Shown: positions 18,077 through 26,422 of the stretch, piece after piece
Position numbering within the stretch: the first letter of the stretch is position 1
How the letters are laid out: every line of letters starts with the position of its first letter
Assembly (NCBI RefSeq): GCF_001698815.1
Contig: NZ_LGSI01000051.1
Location: 124,001-188,000, forward strand
Origin: Pseudomonas syringae
GTDB taxonomy: Bacteria > Pseudomonadota > Gammaproteobacteria > Pseudomonadales > Pseudomonadaceae
DNA: 64,000 nt
Direction of reading: 5' to 3'
Translations under genes and position numbers: made by a program
Notes under the pieces: model-generated
Seen by the model: the letters and a program-made list of their open reading frames with translations, nothing else
What the model was told of the DNA's origin: nothing
The model's database searches: none

Positions 18077-19327
18077 ATGTTCAGACCTCTTTTTGTATTC
18101 ATCGGCACGCGTTATACCCGTGCAAAACGCCGTAACCATTTCGTCTCCTTTATTTCGCTGACTTCCATGATCGGGCTCGCCCTTGGCGTAGTGGTGATGA
18201 TAGTCGTGTTATCGGTCATGAACGGTTTCGATCACGAAATGCGTACCCGCGTTCTTGGCATGGTGCCGCACGCGACCATCGAGTCCGCCGAGCCCATCAG
18301 CGACTGGAAAGCCCTGGCCGACAAGGTCCAGCGCAATCCGCAGGTGCTGGCCGTTGCGCCGTTCACCCAGATGCAGGGCCTGCTGACCAGCAATGGCAAC
18401 GTGCAAAAAGTCCTGCTCAATGCCATCGACCCGGTTCAGGAACGTAAAGTTTCGATCATCGACAACTTCATGAAGCAGGGCAAACTCGACGATCTGACCC
18501 CCGGCAGCTTCGGCATCGTCATTGGCGACAAGGCCGCGACCAAGCTGGGCGTGAAGATGGGCGACAAGCTGACCTTCGTTGCACCGGAAGTTACGGTGAC
18601 GCCGGCAGGCATGTTCCCGCGCATGAAGCGCTTCACGGTGGTCGGCATTTTCCATGTTGGCGCTGGCGAACTGGACGGCTACCTGGGCCTGACCAATCTG
18701 GATGACATTGCCAAGCTGCATCGCTGGAAGCCCGAGCAGGTGCAAGGTCTGCGCCTCAAGTTCGACGACCTGTTCAAGGCACCGCGTACCGCTTATGAGA
18801 TCGCGCAAACCCTCGGCGAGCATCAGTATTACGCCCGTGACTGGACACGCACCCACGGCAATCTGTATCAGGCGATCCGTATGGAAAAAGCCATGATCGG
18901 CCTGCTGCTGTTGCTGATCGTCGCCGTCGCCGCGTTCAACATCATTTCCACGCTGGTCATGGTGGTGAACGACAAGAAGGGCGATATCGCCATCCTGCGC
19001 ACGCTGGGTTCCACGCCAGGACAGATCATGGCGATCTTCATGGTGCAGGGCACCGTGATCGGCGTGGTCGGGACGCTCATTGGCGCCGTGCTCGGGATTT
19101 TTGCCGCGCTGAACGTCAGTGCCGCGATTTCCGCCCTCGAAGGCCTGATCGGCCACAAGTTTCTCAATGCCGACGTGTACTTCATCGACTACCTGCCATC
19201 GCAGTTGTTGGCCGAAGATGTATTGCTGGTCTGCGGTGCCGCATTGATCCTGAGTTTTCTCGCCACCTTGTATCCGGCCTGGCGCGCAGCGCGCACGCAG
19301 CCGGCGGAGGCGTTACGTTATGAGTGA
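18077..19327 (+). CDS. lolC: Lipoprotein-releasing ABC transporter permease LolC
   Basis: 416 residues. It is an inner-membrane subunit of LolCDE, which extracts outer-membrane lipoproteins and hands them to LolA. Topology is the MacB/FtsX type: one TM near residues 22-48 (SMIGLALGVVVMIVVLSVMN), a large periplasmic domain to about 265, then three TMs (MIGLLLLLIVAVAAFNIIST; the GTVIGVVGTLIGAVLG region; and the last near 375-400), ending YPAWRAARTQPAEALRYE. The gene overlaps the lolD frame by 8 bp. A second, very similar permease gene follows lolD and is called lolE by order. Confidence 0.94.
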   Translation: MFRPLFVFIGTRYTRAKRRNHFVSFISLTSMIGLALGVVVMIVVLSVMNGFDHEMRTRVLGMVPHATIESAEPISDWKALADKVQRNPQVLAVAPFTQMQGLLTSNGNVQKVLLNAIDPVQERKVSIIDNFMKQGKLDDLTPGSFGIVIGDKAATKLGVKMGDKLTFVAPEVTVTPAGMFPRMKRFTVVGIFHVGAGELDGYLGLTNLDDIAKLHRWKPEQVQGLRLKFDDLFKAPRTAYEIAQTLGEHQYYARDWTRTHGNLYQAIRMEKAMIGLLLLLIVAVAAFNIISTLVMVVNDKKGDIAILRTLGSTPGQIMAIFMVQGTVIGVVGTLIGAVLGIFAALNVSAAISALEGLIGHKFLNADVYFIDYLPSQLLAEDVLLVCGAALILSFLATLYPAWRAARTQPAEALRYE

Positions 19328-20018
19328 GTCGGGCATGAGTGATAAAGCAGTATTGAGTTGCCGTAACCTGGGCAAGTCCTACGAGGAAGGTCCGGAATCG
19401 GTGGTGGTTCTGGCCAACCTGCAGCTTGAGTTGTTTCCGGGTGAGCGCGTGGCCATTGTCGGCAGTTCCGGTTCCGGCAAGAGTACCTTGCTGAACATGC
19501 TCGGCGGGCTGGACACGCCGTCTGCCGGCAGTGTCTGGCTGGCCGGTGAAGAACTCTCGGCGCTGGGCGAAAAAGCCCGTGGCCTGCTGCGTAACCGCTC
19601 GCTGGGTTTCGTCTATCAGTTTCACCATTTGCTGCCCGAGTTCACCGCGCTGGAAAACGTCTGCATGCCGCTGCTGATCGGCAAGACCGCGATCCCGAAA
19701 GCCCGGCAACAGGCCACGGCGCTACTGGAGCGCGTTGGCCTGGGGCATCGTTTGCAGCACAAGCCTTCGGAACTGTCCGGCGGTGAACGTCAGCGCGTGG
19801 CGATTGCCCGTGCGCTGGTCAACCAGCCGGGTCTGGTGATGCTCGACGAGCCGACCGGCAACCTCGACCATCACACCGCACAAGGTATTCAGGATCTGAT
19901 GCTGGAGTTGAGCACCTCGTCGCGCACCGCGTTTCTGGTGGTGACCCACGATATGAGCCTGGCGCGGCAGATGGATCGCGTGTTGCGTCTGGAGGACGGC
20001 CACCTGGTCGCCGCCTGA
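19320..20018 (+). CDS. lolD: Lipoprotein-releasing ABC transporter ATPase LolD
   Basis: 232 residues. It is the cytosolic ATPase that powers lipoprotein extraction with LolC and LolE. Walker A GSSGSGKST near residue 45, Q-loop YQFHHLLPEF, signature LSGGERQR, Walker B LVMLDEPTGNLD and the switch His in VVTHD are all present. The start at 19320 overlaps the lolC stop; a second ATG at 19335 (MSDKAVLSC) is also possible. A terminator-like hairpin follows before lolE. Confidence 0.96.
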   Translation: MSESGMSDKAVLSCRNLGKSYEEGPESVVVLANLQLELFPGERVAIVGSSGSGKSTLLNMLGGLDTPSAGSVWLAGEELSALGEKARGLLRNRSLGFVYQFHHLLPEFTALENVCMPLLIGKTAIPKARQQATALLERVGLGHRLQHKPSELSGGERQRVAIARALVNQPGLVMLDEPTGNLDHHTAQGIQDLMLELSTSSRTAFLVVTHDMSLARQMDRVLRLEDGHLVAA

Positions 20019-20025
20019 TCGCGCA

Positions 20026-20059
20026 ACCCGGCGCAGCTGAGCGCGCCGGGTCACTTTTT
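20026..20059 (+). terminator. Terminator-like hairpin between lolD and lolE
   Basis: ACCCGGCGC at 20026-20034 pairs with GCGCCGGGT at 20043-20051, followed by CACTTTTTC. It lies in the 72-bp gap before lolE and could attenuate readthrough into the second permease gene. Confidence 0.6.
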
Positions 20060-20090
20060 CTGCGGCATTTTTTGCTACGGTGTTATTCGA

Positions 20091-21335
20091 ATGTTCCGAC
20101 CGTTATCGATTTTCATAGGCGCGCGCTACACCCGTGCCAAGCGCCGCAACCGATTTGTCTCGTTCATTTCCATGACCTCGATGATCGGGCTGGCGCTGGG
20201 CGTGCTGGCGATGATCGTCGTGCTGTCGGTGATGAATGGCTTCCAGCGCGAAATGAGCTCGCGGATTCTCGGCATGGTGCCCCACGCGGTCATCGCTGGC
20301 GTGACGCCGCTGGACGACTGGAAGCCCGTCGCTGCCGCCGCCTTGAAGAACCCGGAAGTGACCGCCGCCGTGCCGTTTACGGAAATGGAAGGCATGCTTT
20401 CCTATAAAGGCTCGATGCAACCGATTCAAATCAGCGGCGTTGATCCTGCGCTGGAGCACGAAGTCTCGATCGTTGCGCAGCACATCGTGCAAGGCAAACT
20501 CGAAGATCTGAAAGCCGGTGAATTCGGTGTGGTCGTCGGCGAGCTGACCGCCCGGCGTTTTCGTCTCAATGTCGGCGACAAACTGACCCTGATCGTTCCT
20601 GAAGTCAGCAGCGCACCGGGCGGGATTACCCCGCGCCTGCAGCGTTTGACTGTGGTTGGCGTGTTCAAGGTCGGCGCCGAACTCGATGGCTCGATGGCGT
20701 TGATCAACGTCGCTGACGCCGCGCAGATGCAGCGCTGGCAGCCCAATCAGGTGCAAGGCGTGCGTCTGGCTCTGAAAGATTTGTACGCTGCGCCACAAGT
20801 GTCCAGCCAGATCGCCACCGGGCTGGGCGCTGATTATCGCGCCGATGACTGGACTCACACCCAGGGCAGCCTGTTCAGCGCCATGAAAATGGAAAAGACC
20901 ATGATCGGTCTGCTGTTGCTGATGATCGTCGCCGTGGCCGCGTTCAACATTATCGCGACGCTGATCATGGTGGTGAACGACAAGGGCGCGGACATCGCGA
21001 TCCTGCGCACCCTTGGCGCCACACCAGGGCAAATCATGGCGATCTTCGTGGTGCAGGGCACGGTGATCGGTATCGTCGGAACCTTGGTCGGTGGCGTACT
21101 CGGCGTGATCGCCGCCATCAACGTCAGCAGTCTGGTGGGCTGGTTGGAGCGGGTCAGCGGCCAGCATATCTTCAGTTCCGATGTGTATTTCATCAATAAC
21201 CTGCCTTCGGAGCTGCAAGCCGGCGACGTGCTGCTGATCTGCAGCGCCGGTTTCATCCTCAGCTTCCTTGCCACGGTCTACCCGGCCTGGCGCGCGGCGC
21301 AGATCCAGCCGGCGCATGCGTTGCGGTATGAGTAA
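20091..21335 (+). CDS. lolE: Lipoprotein-releasing ABC transporter permease LolE
   Basis: 414 residues, closely similar to LolC along its whole length: both begin MFRPL.xFIGxRYTRAKRRN and share TSMIGLALGV and VVLSVMNGF. It has the same four-TM FtsX-like topology with a large periplasmic loop, ending YPAWRAAQIQPAHALRYE. It forms the LolC-LolE heterodimer with two LolD ATPases. The strong similarity implies an old tandem duplication around lolD. A REPIN and a convergent histidine kinase gene follow. Confidence 0.93.
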   Translation: MFRPLSIFIGARYTRAKRRNRFVSFISMTSMIGLALGVLAMIVVLSVMNGFQREMSSRILGMVPHAVIAGVTPLDDWKPVAAAALKNPEVTAAVPFTEMEGMLSYKGSMQPIQISGVDPALEHEVSIVAQHIVQGKLEDLKAGEFGVVVGELTARRFRLNVGDKLTLIVPEVSSAPGGITPRLQRLTVVGVFKVGAELDGSMALINVADAAQMQRWQPNQVQGVRLALKDLYAAPQVSSQIATGLGADYRADDWTHTQGSLFSAMKMEKTMIGLLLLMIVAVAAFNIIATLIMVVNDKGADIAILRTLGATPGQIMAIFVVQGTVIGIVGTLVGGVLGVIAAINVSSLVGWLERVSGQHIFSSDVYFINNLPSELQAGDVLLICSAGFILSFLATVYPAWRAAQIQPAHALRYE

Positions 21336-21363
21336 CCTGCGGGGCTAGACACATATGCGGATC

Positions 21364-21450
21364 GTTGGAGCGTGGCTTGCCCGCGAATCAGGCGCCTCGG
21401 TGCCCCAGATCTACCGCGTCATCGTTCTTCGCAGGCAAGCCGCGCTCCAA
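21364..21450. repeat. REPIN, family A copy 2
   Basis: The left arm GTTGGAGCGTGGCTTGCCCG and inverted right arm CGCAGGCAAGCCGCGCTCCA enclose a spacer that includes CCGCGTCATCGTTCTTCGC, matching the spacer of copy 1. Both arms carry small compensating changes. Confidence 0.88.
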
Positions 21451-21503
21451 CGGGGCCGGTGTTTGCTTCGCGACAGCGCGGCATCAAGACGACGGGGAAT
21501 CTC

Positions 21504-22856
21504 CTACAACGGCAACTCAATCACAAACCGCGTCACGCCCCTGGCTGACTCACAGCGAATCCTCCCGCCATGGGCCTGGATGATCGAGCGGGTGATCGCC
21601 AGACCCAATCCCGCATGTTCATTGCTTTCGCGACGGGCCGGGTCGGCGCGGTAGAAACGATCGAACAGGCGCGGCAGAATCTCTGGGGCAATCGTCGGGC
21701 CGCTGTTTTCGATACTGATCGCAACTTCATCCCGCGTACTGCCAAGCTTTACCGACACGTAACCGCCTGCCGGAGTAAAGCGCAGGGCGTTGTCCAGCAG
21801 ATTGGAAAACACCCGACGCAGCATCGTGCGGTCGCCAGCGAGGGTGGCTTGGCCTTCGCAACTCATGCTGACCTGCGCGTCTTCGGCCAGAGGCGCGAAG
21901 TACTCAAGCACCGCGCTGGCTTCCTCATGCAGCTGCAAGCGTTCGCGCACCGGAATCAGCAAGCCATGTTCGGCCTTGGCCAGGTACAGCATGTCATTGA
22001 CCATCTGCGCCATGCCTTGCACTTCTTCCAGATTGCCCAGCAACGCCTCACGATAATCTTCCAGTGGGCGTTCCCGGGTCAGGATGACCTGGGTGTGGGT
22101 CAGCAAATTGGATAACGGCGTGCGCAACTCATGGGCGATGTCGGCGGAAAATGCCGAGAGCCGCTGAAAGGCATCATCCAGCCGACCGAGCATGGCGTTG
22201 AAGGCCAGGGTCAGTTCCGCCAGCTCGCTGGGCATTTGCTCTTGCGGCAGGCGGGTGGTGAGCGAGCTGGCCGAAACGCTGGCGGCGATCTGGCTCATCT
22301 GGCGCAGCGGGCGTAATCCACTGCGCGCCGCCCAGGCGCCGAGTAACGCAGTGGCCAGCGCTGACAGGCCGATGGTCAGCCAGATCAAACGCTGCATGCG
22401 TTGCAGGAAGTGCTGGTGATGGGTGATATCGAGCATCAATGTCAGCTGTGGCGAATCAGCTGATTGCTCCTGCAACGGCACGCTATAGATACGATAGGCC
22501 GCCTCGGAGTCACTGAGCGTGTGCAGTCCCGAGTGAGCAAGTTGCTCGACCTTCAGGTTTGAATTATCGAACCACATCGCCCCATCGCCGCCAGTGACCC
22601 GCAAGGCCAGGTCCGGTTGACGGCCCAGTTCCGCGCGCAGTTGCGCTTCCCGGGTGATGAATCCTTCACGAGTCGATACCCCGCTCAACACGCTGCGCAA
22701 CTGCGGCAGTTTGCTGTCGAGCAATTGCTGGTCCAGTTCCATGAAATGCGTTTCGCTGGCGTGATTGAACAGCACGCCGGCGGTCAGGGAAACCACTGCA
22801 GTGCAGGCCGCGAACAGCAACGCCAGACGGCTGGCGAGGGAAATCCGGCGGATCAT
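21504..22856 (-). CDS. Heavy-metal sensor histidine kinase (CusS/CopS type)
   Basis: 450 residues. Two TMs (about 10-32 and 160-182) bracket a periplasmic sensor domain; a HAMP linker follows, then the H-box SADIAHELRTPLSNLL near residue 240, N-box FSNLLDNALRFTP and G-box HAGLGLAI. The sequence pattern is that of heavy-metal sensor kinases, which sense periplasmic Cu(I)/Ag(I) or Zn/Cd. The start overlaps the response regulator stop by 4 bp (translational coupling). The divergent cupredoxin gene and the CusR-like box favour copper as the signal. It is named by family only. Confidence 0.9.
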   Translation of the reverse strand: MIRRISLASRLALLFAACTAVVSLTAGVLFNHASETHFMELDQQLLDSKLPQLRSVLSGVSTREGFITREAQLRAELGRQPDLALRVTGGDGAMWFDNSNLKVEQLAHSGLHTLSDSEAAYRIYSVPLQEQSADSPQLTLMLDITHHQHFLQRMQRLIWLTIGLSALATALLGAWAARSGLRPLRQMSQIAASVSASSLTTRLPQEQMPSELAELTLAFNAMLGRLDDAFQRLSAFSADIAHELRTPLSNLLTHTQVILTRERPLEDYREALLGNLEEVQGMAQMVNDMLYLAKAEHGLLIPVRERLQLHEEASAVLEYFAPLAEDAQVSMSCEGQATLAGDRTMLRRVFSNLLDNALRFTPAGGYVSVKLGSTRDEVAISIENSGPTIAPEILPRLFDRFYRADPARRESNEHAGLGLAITRSIIQAHGGRIRCESARGVTRFVIELPL

Positions 22857-23533
22857 GGTGCGCGCTCTTCAAGCACATAGCCCATGCCACGCACGGTATG
22901 AATGAGTTTGTTGGGGAAATCGTCATCGATTTTCAGGCGCAGGCGGCGTATCGCCACTTCGATCACATTGGTGTCGCTGTCGAAATTCATGTCCCAGACT
23001 TGCGAAGCAATCAGCGACTTGGGCAGCACTTCGCCCTGGCGGCGCATGAGCAATTCGAGCAGCGCGAATTCCTTGGCGGTCAGGTCGATGCGTCGGGTGT
23101 CGCGTTCGACCCGCCGACGCAGCAAGTCCAGGCGCAGGTCCGCGAGCTGTAAATGGGTTTCCTGAGCGGCGCTGCTGCCACGACGCAGCAAGGTGCGCAC
23201 CCTGGCGAGCAATTCGGAGAAGGCAAAAGGCTTGATCAAATAGTCATCGGCGCCCAGTTCCAGGCCCTTTACCCGATCTTCCACGGCATCCCGCGCGGTC
23301 AAAAACAGCACGGGGGTTTCCAGACCAGCGCTGCGCACGGCTTGCAGAATCTGCCAGCCGCTGCGCCCTGGCAGCATGACGTCGAGAATCAACAGTGCGT
23401 AATCGCCGGTCAGTGCCAGGTGTTGGCCGCTGGTGCCGTCAGCCACCAGTTCGGTGCTGAAACCGGCTTCGCTCAAGCCTTGACGCAGGTAATGGCCGGT
23501 TTTCGGTTGATCTTCGACGATCAGTAATTTCAT
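22853..23533 (-). CDS. Heavy-metal response regulator (CusR/CopR type)
   Basis: 226 residues, OmpR family. Receiver domain with MKLLIVEDQPKTGHYL, phospho-acceptor in LLILDVMLPGRSGW and the KPFAFSELLARV helix; winged helix with LTAKEFALLELL and DSDTNVIEVAIRRLRLKID, ending HTVRGMGYVLE. These are hallmarks of the CusR/CopR/CzcR group. The ATG at 23533 gives the standard length; the upstream frame is unrelated to the family. It is likely to bind the TGACAA-N2-TTGTAA box at 23598-23612 and to activate the divergent cupredoxin gene and its own operon. Confidence 0.93.
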   Translation of the reverse strand: MKLLIVEDQPKTGHYLRQGLSEAGFSTELVADGTSGQHLALTGDYALLILDVMLPGRSGWQILQAVRSAGLETPVLFLTARDAVEDRVKGLELGADDYLIKPFAFSELLARVRTLLRRGSSAAQETHLQLADLRLDLLRRRVERDTRRIDLTAKEFALLELLMRRQGEVLPKSLIASQVWDMNFDSDTNVIEVAIRRLRLKIDDDFPNKLIHTVRGMGYVLEERAP

Positions 23534-23597
23534 GAGTGACTCATACGCTTCAACGAAGGCTGCTTTATAGCGCGGGCGGTGTGTGCGGGCGCGAAGC

Positions 23598-23612
23598 TGA
23601 CAAAGTTGTAAT
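23598..23612. promoter_or_regulatory. CusR/CopR-like operator
   Basis: TGACAAAGTTGTAAT matches the core of the known CusR box (TGACAA-N2-TTGTCA) at all but one position. It lies in the 152-bp gap between the divergent regulator operon and the cupredoxin gene, where it could serve both. Confidence 0.7.
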
Positions 23613-23685
23613 CTTGCCGTCAGCTCGTTGCCAGTGCCCGGCTTGTAATGTGTGACGATTGATTGTCGCTCATTTGGAGACACCT

Positions 23686-24210
23686 ATGCGTTCCCTCGCT
23701 CGCCTCACGCTGGTCGTTGCAATGCTGGCCGCAAGTCAGCCCTTGCTCGCATCGCCCGTGTCGTCTTTTGACTTCGGCCATGCTGCGCCTGCGGCTCAGG
23801 CGACCCGTACCGTTGAGCTGATGCTGGGCGATATGTATTTCGAGCCCAAATCCGTGCAGGTCAAAGCCGGTGAAACCGTGCGCTTCGTGCTGGTCAACAA
23901 AGGCCAGTTGCTGCACGAGTTCAATCTCGGCGATGCGGCCATGCACGCGCGTCATCAGCAGGAAATGCTCAAGATGCAGGAAAGCGGCATGCTGACGCCA
24001 ACCGCAATGAGCCATAAGGACATGGCGCATGAGATGGGCAATGGCAAGATGGCAATGCAGCATGACGATCCCAACAGCGTGTTCGTCGAACCGGGTAAAA
24101 CCGCCGAGTTGACCTGGACCTTCGCCAAAGCCAGCGACCTGGAATTTGCCTGCAATATCCCCGGCCATTATCAGGCCGGGATGGTGGGCAAGCTGACGAT
24201 CACCGAGTAG
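23686..24210 (+). CDS. Periplasmic cupredoxin-like copper protein
   Basis: 174 residues. A signal peptide ends near residue 22 (LAASQPLLA). The mature protein is a plastocyanin/azurin-type fold: GDMYFEPKSVQVKAGETVRF, then LLHEFN with ligand His77, and a C-terminal ligand loop CNIPGHYQAGM supplying Cys156, His161 and Met166, a classical type 1 copper site. Residues 84-126 form a Met- and His-rich insert (HARHQQEMLKMQ, MSHKDMAHEMGNGKM), likely extra Cu(I) binding. A GGAG SD at 23675 supports the start. It is divergent from the copper-type two-component system and is therefore a probable copper-tolerance or copper-buffering protein, resembling CopI-type proteins. Confidence 0.87.
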   Translation: MRSLARLTLVVAMLAASQPLLASPVSSFDFGHAAPAAQATRTVELMLGDMYFEPKSVQVKAGETVRFVLVNKGQLLHEFNLGDAAMHARHQQEMLKMQESGMLTPTAMSHKDMAHEMGNGKMAMQHDDPNSVFVEPGKTAELTWTFAKASDLEFACNIPGHYQAGMVGKLTITE

Positions 24211-24283
24211 TCGCTGAAAACCGGACATAAAGTCTATAAACTGCCGGTCTATTCCGTCCGCTTCATGTGATCCAGGTACCGTC

Positions 24284-25114
24284 ATGCATCCCGCAGCCGA
24301 ACACTCGCCGCTGGGCAAGTCCAGTGAATACATCGCCACCTACACGCCGTCGCTGCTGTTTCCCATCCCTCGCGCTGCCAAATGGGCCGAGTTGGGACTG
24401 ACGGCGCAGACCTTGCCGTATCAGGGTGTCGACTTCTGGAACTGTTTCGAATTGTCTTGGCTGCTGCCTTCCGGCAAGCCGGTGGTGGCGATTGCCGAGT
24501 TCAGTATTCCCGCGAGTTCGCCGAATATCATCGAATCCAAATCCTTCAAGCTGTACCTGAACTCGCTGAACCAGACGCCGTTCGCCGATCGCGCCGAACT
24601 GGTTGCCACGCTTAAAAAGGATCTGTCCGCAGCAGCGGGCAAACCGGTGGGCGTGCGGATTCGCAGTCTGGCCGATATCGAGGCTGAGGGCGTCGCGGCG
24701 CTGCCGGGCGTTTGCATTGATGATCTGGACGTGACGATTCACAGCTACGATCGCCCGCAACCTGAATTACTGCGTTGCGATGATTCGCGCGTGGTGGAGG
24801 AGGCGGTACACAGTCACTTGCTCAAATCCAATTGCCCGGTGACCAGTCAGCCGGATTGGGGCAGCGTTGCGGTGGAGTACCGGGGCGCTGCCCTGGATCA
24901 CGCGAGCCTGTTGGCGTACATCGTGAGCTTCAGGCAACATTCGGATTTTCACGAGCAATGTGTCGAACGTATCTTTCTGGATCTGCAACGCCTGCTCAAG
25001 CCGGAAAAACTGACTGTCTACGCGCGTTACGTGCGCCGTGGCGGGCTGGATATCAACCCGTATCGCAGCACCGAAACGATCAGTTTCGAGAATCGCCGGC
25101 TGGCGCGGCAGTAA
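24284..25114 (+). CDS. queF: NADPH-dependent 7-cyano-7-deazaguanine reductase
   Basis: 276 residues, the long (type II, E. coli-like) QueF built of two T-fold halves. It reduces preQ0 to preQ1 in queuosine biosynthesis. The QueF motif ESKSFKLYLNS is near residue 85, and the catalytic Cys lies in SNCPVTSQPDWGS near 183 with its Asp partner. C-terminal conserved segments: FRQHSDFHEQCVERIF and YVRRGGLDINP. It is monocistronic, followed by a REPIN. Confidence 0.96.
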   Translation: MHPAAEHSPLGKSSEYIATYTPSLLFPIPRAAKWAELGLTAQTLPYQGVDFWNCFELSWLLPSGKPVVAIAEFSIPASSPNIIESKSFKLYLNSLNQTPFADRAELVATLKKDLSAAAGKPVGVRIRSLADIEAEGVAALPGVCIDDLDVTIHSYDRPQPELLRCDDSRVVEEAVHSHLLKSNCPVTSQPDWGSVAVEYRGAALDHASLLAYIVSFRQHSDFHEQCVERIFLDLQRLLKPEKLTVYARYVRRGGLDINPYRSTETISFENRRLARQ

Positions 25115-25124
25115 ACCGGAATTT

Positions 25125-25213
25125 GTTGGAGCGAGGCTTGCCCGCGAAGAACGATAACGCGGTGAGTCTGGCGCACCGAGGTGATCTGATTCGCGGGCAA
25201 GCCTCGCTCCAAC
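25125..25213. repeat. REPIN, family A copy 3
   Basis: The left arm GTTGGAGCGAGGCTTGCCCG and its inverted partner enclose about 45 bp that begins AGAACGATAACGCGGT, the reverse complement of the spacer of copy 1. It lies between convergent queF and the DUF4404 gene. Confidence 0.88.
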
Positions 25214-25221
25214 GAGCTGAA

Positions 25222-25485
25222 TCAAATCCCGATATTGCCCAGTGTCACGATGATGTTGCGCAAGGTCCCGGCAATGCCTGGGTGGTCAAGTTCAAAGCGC
25301 TCTACCGCCAGGTTGACGTCGTCGGCAAGATTGGAATCCTGAGTGGCGCTTTCCAGTTCGATTTGCGATTCAATCTGTTGCATCAGCTGATGCAGGTTGT
25401 CGCGCTCGCTCTCGGACAGCGGCGGGTTCTGCTCCAGTTGCTCGCGCAGGGTGTTGAGTTGTTCTTGCAGTTCGCGGGCAGGCAT
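25222..25485 (-). CDS. DUF4404 family protein
   Basis: 87 residues, small and acidic, with no signal peptide or TM until a mildly hydrophobic end. The N-terminal 50 residues are heptad-like helices (LQEQLNTLREQLEQ, LHQLMQQIESQIEL), and the C-terminus reads HPGIAGTLRNIIVTLGNIGI, the DUF4404 hallmark. The ATG at 25485 has AAGGAG at the right distance, so it is preferred to the ATG at 25500. Function unknown. The unusually long leader carries a hairpin (25513-25551). Confidence 0.8.
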   Translation of the reverse strand: MPARELQEQLNTLREQLEQNPPLSESERDNLHQLMQQIESQIELESATQDSNLADDVNLAVERFELDHPGIAGTLRNIIVTLGNIGI

Positions 25486-25512
25486 GACGTGCTCCTTCAT
25501 TGATAAGTCTGT

Positions 25513-25551
25513 CCCATGGACCTCGTCGCCGGGCGAAAGGTCCGCTATGGG
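25513..25551 (-). other. Inverted repeat in the leader region of the DUF4404 gene
   Basis: CCCATGGACCT at 25513-25523 pairs with AGGTCC (25538-25543) and, after three bases, ATGGG (25547-25551), making a stem with a 3-nt bulge and a GC-rich loop. It lies between the start of DUF4404 and the end of the HAD gene on the same strand. It could be a leader structure or the HAD terminator; there is no T-run. Confidence 0.4.
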
Positions 25552-25610
25552 TGTAAGACTAATCCACTACGGCGCGGCCTGCATGATGTTGATCAACGCC
25601 GAGACACTGC

Positions 25611-26216
25611 TCAGGGTTTTTCGCCCTTGCTGCGGCGCAGGGCAATGTCAGCCAGGCAGGATTCAAACTCGCCCAAATGATCGATCACCGAATGCACGCC
25701 CAATGCGTAGAGCTGCAAGGTGGCCTGACCGCGACGGTATTCGCGCTCGGCATTGCTCAGTGCCTGCCACTGCGCCTGAGACACCCCGCACAGAGAGCCG
25801 CAGGACGCGAGGCCGACCGTCCATAACCCGGCGTTGAGGCCGGCCTGCAACAGTTTCGGTTCGCCACTGACCAACACGCTGCCGTCGAGCTGATCGACCC
25901 CCAGCGCCATGAGTGCCTGCCAGCAAGCGTTCGGGGCTGGCCAAGGCGTTGATGCCCTTGGCGCAGGCACGATCAATGAAGTCAGCGAGCGGGCCAGCAA
26001 TTCGCTGACTGTTTCCGGTAATTCATCCAGCCACGCGCAAGGAACGCCTTGTCTGCTCAGGCCTTGCAATACCTGCAGAGCGCCCGCTGTAGCCTGGCCC
26101 TGGTCGCTGGTGATCAGCTTCTTCGAGGCCTGCGCGCCGAAATCCACCAGACAGCCACTCAGGCCGAACAATACGGCGGTAAAGGCGGGCAGGGGAGCAG
26201 TGACCGGCGCAAGCAT
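25611..26216 (-). CDS. HAD-fold protein lacking the nucleophilic Asp (probable pseudoenzyme)
   Basis: 201 residues. It is related to the phosphonoacetaldehyde hydrolase/phosphoglycolate phosphatase side of the HAD superfamily. Motif I reads AVLFGLSGCLVDFG where an active enzyme would read FDxxGTxxDFG, so the nucleophile position (residue 18) is Gly and the following Thr is Cys. The later region VLVSGEPKLLQAGLNAGLWTVGL has the motif IV-like geometry but lacks the usual Asp pair. The ATG at 26216 has an AGAGAG SD and starts just before the HAD motif. Likely binds a ligand or partner rather than catalysing; role unknown. Divergent from mlaA. Confidence 0.72.
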   Translation of the reverse strand: MLAPVTAPLPAFTAVLFGLSGCLVDFGAQASKKLITSDQGQATAGALQVLQGLSRQGVPCAWLDELPETVSELLARSLTSLIVPAPRASTPWPAPNACWQALMALGVDQLDGSVLVSGEPKLLQAGLNAGLWTVGLASCGSLCGVSQAQWQALSNAEREYRRGQATLQLYALGVHSVIDHLGEFESCLADIALRRSKGEKP

Positions 26217-26422
26217 GATGATCTCTCTGAAATACCGAGAAACGCTACTGGCCTTTTGTGACAGCGAGATGAACGTCTGATGATGGCGTATAAAATGTTT
26301 TGCGGTTCTGACAGTCCTGGCCGTCAGTGATGCTGCCTTATTTTGCCGATATGGCTTTATACTGCCCGCCTTGACGTGGGGGCGTAGCACCCGCTTGATT
26401 ACTTTGACTAGGAGTGTCAGCT

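Noticed and set aside
18209..21317. Long minus-strand open frames over lolC and lolE
   Set aside because: Both are antisense to the transporter permeases; their similarity to one another follows from lolC-lolE homology.
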